In this document: one piece after another, positions 14,489 to 17,051 of the stretch
How positions within the stretch are numbered: position 1 is the stretch's first letter
Layout: each line of letters opens with the position of its first letter
Origin: Spirochaetia bacterium
Lineage (GTDB): Bacteria; Spirochaetota; Spirochaetia; Treponematales; Breznakiellaceae
DNA: 17,051 bases
Assembly (NCBI GenBank): GCA_025997795.1
Contig: BNVB01000055.1
Span: forward strand, 1-17,051
Reading direction: 5' to 3'
Made by a program: the position numbers and the translations under genes
Notes under the pieces: model-generated
The model's database searches: none
What the model was told of the DNA's origin: nothing
What the model saw: the letters and a program-made list of their open reading frames with translations, nothing else

Positions 14489-15433
14489 ATATCCGATCTC
14501 TTAAATATGGGCATCAACATATCTTCCTTGTTTTATTTTATATCTTAAAATTCCCAACAGTTTACTTCTTAATTCTTCAGTATTAATAATATTTATATCA
14601 AATTCAGAGCCATCGCAGTTAAAAAAACCTTTCCCATTCGCATTTATACGCATTTGATAATCCTCATGCATTCTTAGTTTCACCTTTTTAACCTCATCTA
14701 CATTAGATTTTATCCAACCAGCTTTCACTTTAATAAATTGTTCTAAATTTGAATCTGCCGATATATATATATTAGAATAACCTAATGAACGTATTTTAGG
14801 CACAAGATCATTAAGCTCATTTTCAGTCAAAAGTATTTTCTCCAAATCAGTCTCATTATGCAAATAAGGCGTCCGAAATTCATGCATGTCCAACGGATAC
14901 ATATCATGCGCTTTCTGTGCCAATGATAGAATCTCAGAATAATTATTTCTTATGAGCATCGTTATAAATCGAACGCGTGGGGGGGAGGCATCTTTAAATA
15001 TTTTAAAAACACGAGATAGATTATCATAGAAACAAGTATTTTTGACACCTGTTATTTCCGTATATTTTTTTTCATCGAAAGTTTCCAGGGATATATTAAT
15101 ATGATGAACATTGAAATACGCCATTTTGTTAATTTCGGTATCTGTCAAGTGCCTGACCAAATTAGTTGTAAAAAAGAAATTATCCTTATATTGTAGTGGA
15201 AGAGATGAATACATATCAATAAAATCAGGATGCAATGTTGGCTCATATAAACACGATACAAGAATACCTTCTTTTCGGGAAAATGGCAATATTTTTGTCA
15301 TAACAGCACTAAAGGTTTCTCTTGTCATATTACAAGGCTTTCCCCAATGGTTAAAACAAAATATACATCGGGCATTACAATGGTTTGTAATATCCATGCT
15401 AATAGGATAAAAAGTTAACGCTTTATTGAACAT
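14299..15433. repeat. Tandem cassette repeat, copy A (radical SAM gene plus start of the glycosyltransferase gene)
   Basis: This stretch aligns without gaps to 16169 and beyond at a constant offset of 1,870 bp. By eye I count about 12 mismatches over 14301-14755 and 2 over 14831-14978. Homology continues more weakly into the rest of the glycosyltransferase gene. Identity beyond 14979 cannot be scored because copy B is corrupted there. Confidence 0.93.
14501..15433 (-). CDS. Radical SAM protein, cassette copy A
   Basis: A 310-aa enzyme. Cys19, Cys23 and Cys26 (HCNARCIFC) ligate the SAM [4Fe-4S] cluster. YEPTLHP (63-69) replaces the usual GEP-type motif, and TTNLVRHLT and INISLETFDEKKY are the typical later barrel strands. 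Only Cys273 (FNCDGSEF) lies in the C-terminal part, so no complete SPASM cluster is evident. The reaction is unknown, and sugar or acceptor modification is likely from context. Residues 150-153 (SPPR) are encoded across a run of seven C. The gene is near-identical to copy B except for a block at about 204-225. Its ATG overlaps a 43-codon ORF upstream. Confidence 0.87.
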   Translation of the reverse strand: MFNKALTFYPISMDITNHCNARCIFCFNHWGKPCNMTRETFSAVMTKILPFSRKEGILVSCLYEPTLHPDFIDMYSSLPLQYKDNFFFTTNLVRHLTDTEINKMAYFNVHHINISLETFDEKKYTEITGVKNTCFYDNLSRVFKIFKDASPPRVRFITMLIRNNYSEILSLAQKAHDMYPLDMHEFRTPYLHNETDLEKILLTENELNDLVPKIRSLGYSNIYISADSNLEQFIKVKAGWIKSNVDEVKKVKLRMHEDYQMRINANGKGFFNCDGSEFDINIINTEELRSKLLGILRYKIKQGRYVDAHI

Positions 15434-15554
15434 AATTTAGTATTTCGCCTTTGTTTTTTACCGTTAAATATAGCACACGAACAACCAGACTATCGTATGT
15501 ATTGTCAAAAAAAGCCATAGTGTCTAGCTTTCTTAATTCCTCAATTATTCCCAT
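15423..15554 (-). CDS. 43-codon small ORF linking the two cassettes
   Basis: Its ATG directly abuts the stop of the upstream glycosyltransferase gene (TAA then ATG) and its own TAA lies 11 bp inside the next radical SAM gene. It fills the gap exactly, as expected for a coupled gene. The peptide begins MGIIEELRKLDTMAFFD, has a hydrophobic middle (SLVVRVLYLTV) and ends KGEILNYVQ. No ribosome-binding site is needed if it is translated by re-initiation. I do not recognise it. It could be a small protein, or the remnant of a gene lost when the cassette duplicated. Confidence 0.45.
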   Translation of the reverse strand: MGIIEELRKLDTMAFFDNTYDSLVVRVLYLTVKNKGEILNYVQ

Positions 15555-16358
15555 TTAAGTAGATAAATCCATCTTATGTGATCGTATATTATCCTTATGC
15601 AATTTTCTAAGTATATCAAAAATACTATCTCTGGAACTCGCCTCAATTATTCCTTCCACATGGCCGATAACGGAGCAGCATCCTGCAAATAAATATCCAT
15701 CATACTTGTTGTTTAAATATTCGACTGCTTGTTCATATGTTTTGGGCAGTGCTATTCCAAATCCCATATCTGACCAATGGCAGCATTTGATCGTAACTAT
15801 GCTGGATTTGACATTATAATTGAGAAAGGCATATATGCAAAAATCTTCCACATACAAATCCCATGCAAGCCTCTCGTCGAAGCGCAGATTGTTTGTTTTG
15901 ACAAGCGATGAATGGGCTATAAGACATTGGCAATCAAAGGTATCAACATTTTCTCCTGTGCATATGGAGGAGATATACGGAGACAGAGTCTGACTCCCGT
16001 CCCGCTTTTTCTGGAATATCCCACCCTTTGCTTCTCTGGTAAACAGATTGCCATGCCTGACGAGCTTGCTTCCAACAGGCCCCCACAGCCTATCCATATC
16101 AAGCGGTATAAGTTTTGGCTCAATATCCTCCAACAATTCCCAATCCGAATGAGAGAACACAAACCAGGCCTCTTGACTATAATCGTAATTATTTAGAAAC
16201 TGGTTATACCTCTTGGAAATAAATTGATTATCCCGGGAGTTATCAAAACTAACGCACTCTATTTGCTTGTTATTTTTAACGAACTCATTTTGACAGACAA
16301 GCCTGTTATATAATTCAAAATCAGTTACAGCGCTTATAAAGTATATTTTATTTGGCAT
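15555..16358 (-). CDS. Glyco_tranf_2_5-like glycosyltransferase, cassette copy B
   Basis: A 267-aa paralogue of the gene at 13697-14488. Residues 1-74 differ from copy A only at 2 (Pro), 35 (Cys) and 69 (Ser). After that, identity drops to about half while the family landmarks stay: VDTFDCQCLIAHSSLV, LRFDERLAWDLYVEDFC and KCCHWSDMG. Both copies should therefore be folded enzymes, and the diverged part, which carries the active-site and acceptor residues, may give a different specificity. It starts 12 bp after the radical SAM gene of its cassette. A 43-codon ORF begins at its stop codon. Confidence 0.8.
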   Translation of the reverse strand: MPNKIYFISAVTDFELYNRLVCQNEFVKNNKQIECVSFDNSRDNQFISKRYNQFLNNYDYSQEAWFVFSHSDWELLEDIEPKLIPLDMDRLWGPVGSKLVRHGNLFTREAKGGIFQKKRDGSQTLSPYISSICTGENVDTFDCQCLIAHSSLVKTNNLRFDERLAWDLYVEDFCIYAFLNYNVKSSIVTIKCCHWSDMGFGIALPKTYEQAVEYLNNKYDGYLFAGCCSVIGHVEGIIEASSRDSIFDILRKLHKDNIRSHKMDLST

Positions 16359-16866
16359 ATATCCGATCTCTTAAATATGGGCATCAACATATCTTCCTTG
16401 TTTTATTTTATATCTTAAAATTTCTAACAGTTTACTTCTTAATTCTTCAGTATTAATAATATTTATATCAAATTCAGAGCCATCGCAGTTAAAAAATCCT
16501 TTCCCATTCGCATTTATACGCATTTGATAATCCTCATGCATTCTTGGTTTCACCTTTTTAACCTCATCTACACTGGATTTTATCCAACCAGCTTTCACTT
16601 TAATAAATTGTTCTAAATTTGAATCGGCACCTATACTTATATTGGAGTAGCCCAATGAATATAATCTGGGTAAAAGATCGTCAATCTCCTTTTGAGTCAA
16701 AAGTATTTTCTCCAAATCAGTCTCATTATGCAAATAAGGCGTCCGAAATTCATGCATATCCAACGGATACATATCATGCGCTGTCTGTGCCAATGATAGA
16801 ATCTCAGAATAATTATTTCTTATGAGCATCGTTATAAATCGAACGCGTGGGGGGGGGGGGGGGGGG
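16169..16866. repeat. Tandem cassette repeat, copy B (readable part)
   Basis: It matches 14299 onward at an offset of 1,870 bp. It includes the first ~65 codons of the glycosyltransferase gene and the 3' half of the radical SAM gene, up to the homopolymer. Beyond 16866 the sequence is still recognisable but too corrupted for reliable alignment. Confidence 0.93.
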
Positions 16867-17051
16867 ATTTTTAAATTTTTTAAAAAAACAGGGAAAGTTT
16901 TACAAAAAAAAAAGTTTTTTGAACCCTTGTATTTCCGGTTATTTTTTTTTTTCAAAAATTTCCAGGGGAATTTTAATTTGGTTAAACTTTAAAATACCCA
17001 TTTTTTTAATTTTGGTTTTTTTCAAGTTCCTTACCAAAATTGTTTTAAAAA
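16371..17051 (-). CDS. Radical SAM protein, cassette copy B (5' part missing or corrupted)
   Basis: The readable part, up to about 16848, encodes residues equivalent to 152-310 of copy A, near-identical except for a block where copy A has TENELNDLVPKIR and copy B has TQKEIDDLLPRLY. The CxxxCxxC part of the gene lies in the corrupted tail or beyond the edge. An in-frame ATG near 16955 would give an artificial Lys/Asn/Phe-rich start and a Pro run from the 18-C tract, and I do not accept it as the real start. By comparison with copy A the true start should lie about 250 bp past the window end. Whether the gene is intact depends on the true tract length. Confidence 0.8.
16849..16866. repeat. 18-bp homopolymeric G tract (7 bp in the sister copy)
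   Basis: The equivalent site in copy A (14979-14985) has seven G. On the coding strand it is a C run inside the radical SAM gene. A difference of 11 is not a multiple of three, so if real it would shift the frame. Confidence 0.6.
16867..17051. other. Low-quality contig end: corrupted copy of 14986-15180
   Basis: The order of words follows copy A (ATTTCCG, TTTCCAGGG and the later Ala/Thr-rich stretch), but bases are dropped or merged into homopolymers throughout. This is the pattern of stuttered base calls after a long G run, not of natural divergence. It should not be used for gene prediction. Confidence 0.85.

Noticed and set aside
16850..16955. Lys/Asn/Phe-rich start of radical SAM copy B
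   Set aside because: It is translation of the corrupted tail after the G run. Copy A shows the real gene continues with different sequence well beyond.

Overview
The window looks like spirochaete DNA, most likely a treponeme. The GroEL it encodes resembles Treponema GroEL over its whole length, including the C-terminal segment just before the Gly/Met tail. There is no groES next to groEL. A host-associated (for example termite-gut) treponeme is my inference, not something the sequence proves. The right end has the marks of a contig end: an 18-G run followed by about 185 bp of blurred, homopolymer-rich sequence that is recognisably a corrupted copy of a segment found 1,870 bp earlier.

Region 1 (1-3930) is GC-rich core genome. 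It holds the 5' part of an Ala-rich lipoprotein gene, rnhA and a Gfo/Idh/MocA oxidoreductase on the minus strand, then groEL on the plus strand with its own promoter and a three-hairpin 3' end. Region 2 (3930-7170) is accessory. A YhcG/DUF1016-type PD-(D/E)XK nuclease gene lies between two copies of the groEL 3' end (last 31 codons plus terminator hairpins, about 175 bp, nearly identical). It is followed by an AlbA_2/Schlafen-type putative ATP-binding regulator whose linker is a perfect 5 x 12-bp minisatellite. Both genes run toward groEL and each ends next to one copy of the bidirectional groEL terminator. This suggests accessory genes accumulating at the groEL 3' end.

Region 3 (7170-17051) is an AT-rich surface-polysaccharide cluster, all on the minus strand. 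Transcription enters from beyond the right edge. First comes a tandemly duplicated cassette of radical SAM enzyme plus Glyco_tranf_2_5-like glycosyltransferase (period 1,870 bp), with small coupled ORFs between genes, then a GT8 glycosyltransferase. A strong bidirectional terminator follows. A second operon then encodes a methyltransferase, a GT32-type glycosyltransferase, a radical SAM/SPASM-like protein, a DUF6492-like glycosyltransferase, and the Wzm/Wzt ABC exporter. These genes overlap or nearly abut. The likely logic is that glycosyltransferases and modifying enzymes build a glycan on the cytoplasmic face of the membrane and Wzm/Wzt exports it.

The duplicated cassette is mosaic. The glycosyltransferase copies share an almost identical first ~70 residues and then fall to roughly half identity, and the radical SAM copies differ mainly in one ~70-bp patch. 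The same cassette holds a homopolymeric C tract of 7 in one copy and apparently 18 in the other. Recombination and slippage may therefore diversify the surface glycan. No RNA gene, CRISPR array, transposase or integrase was seen.
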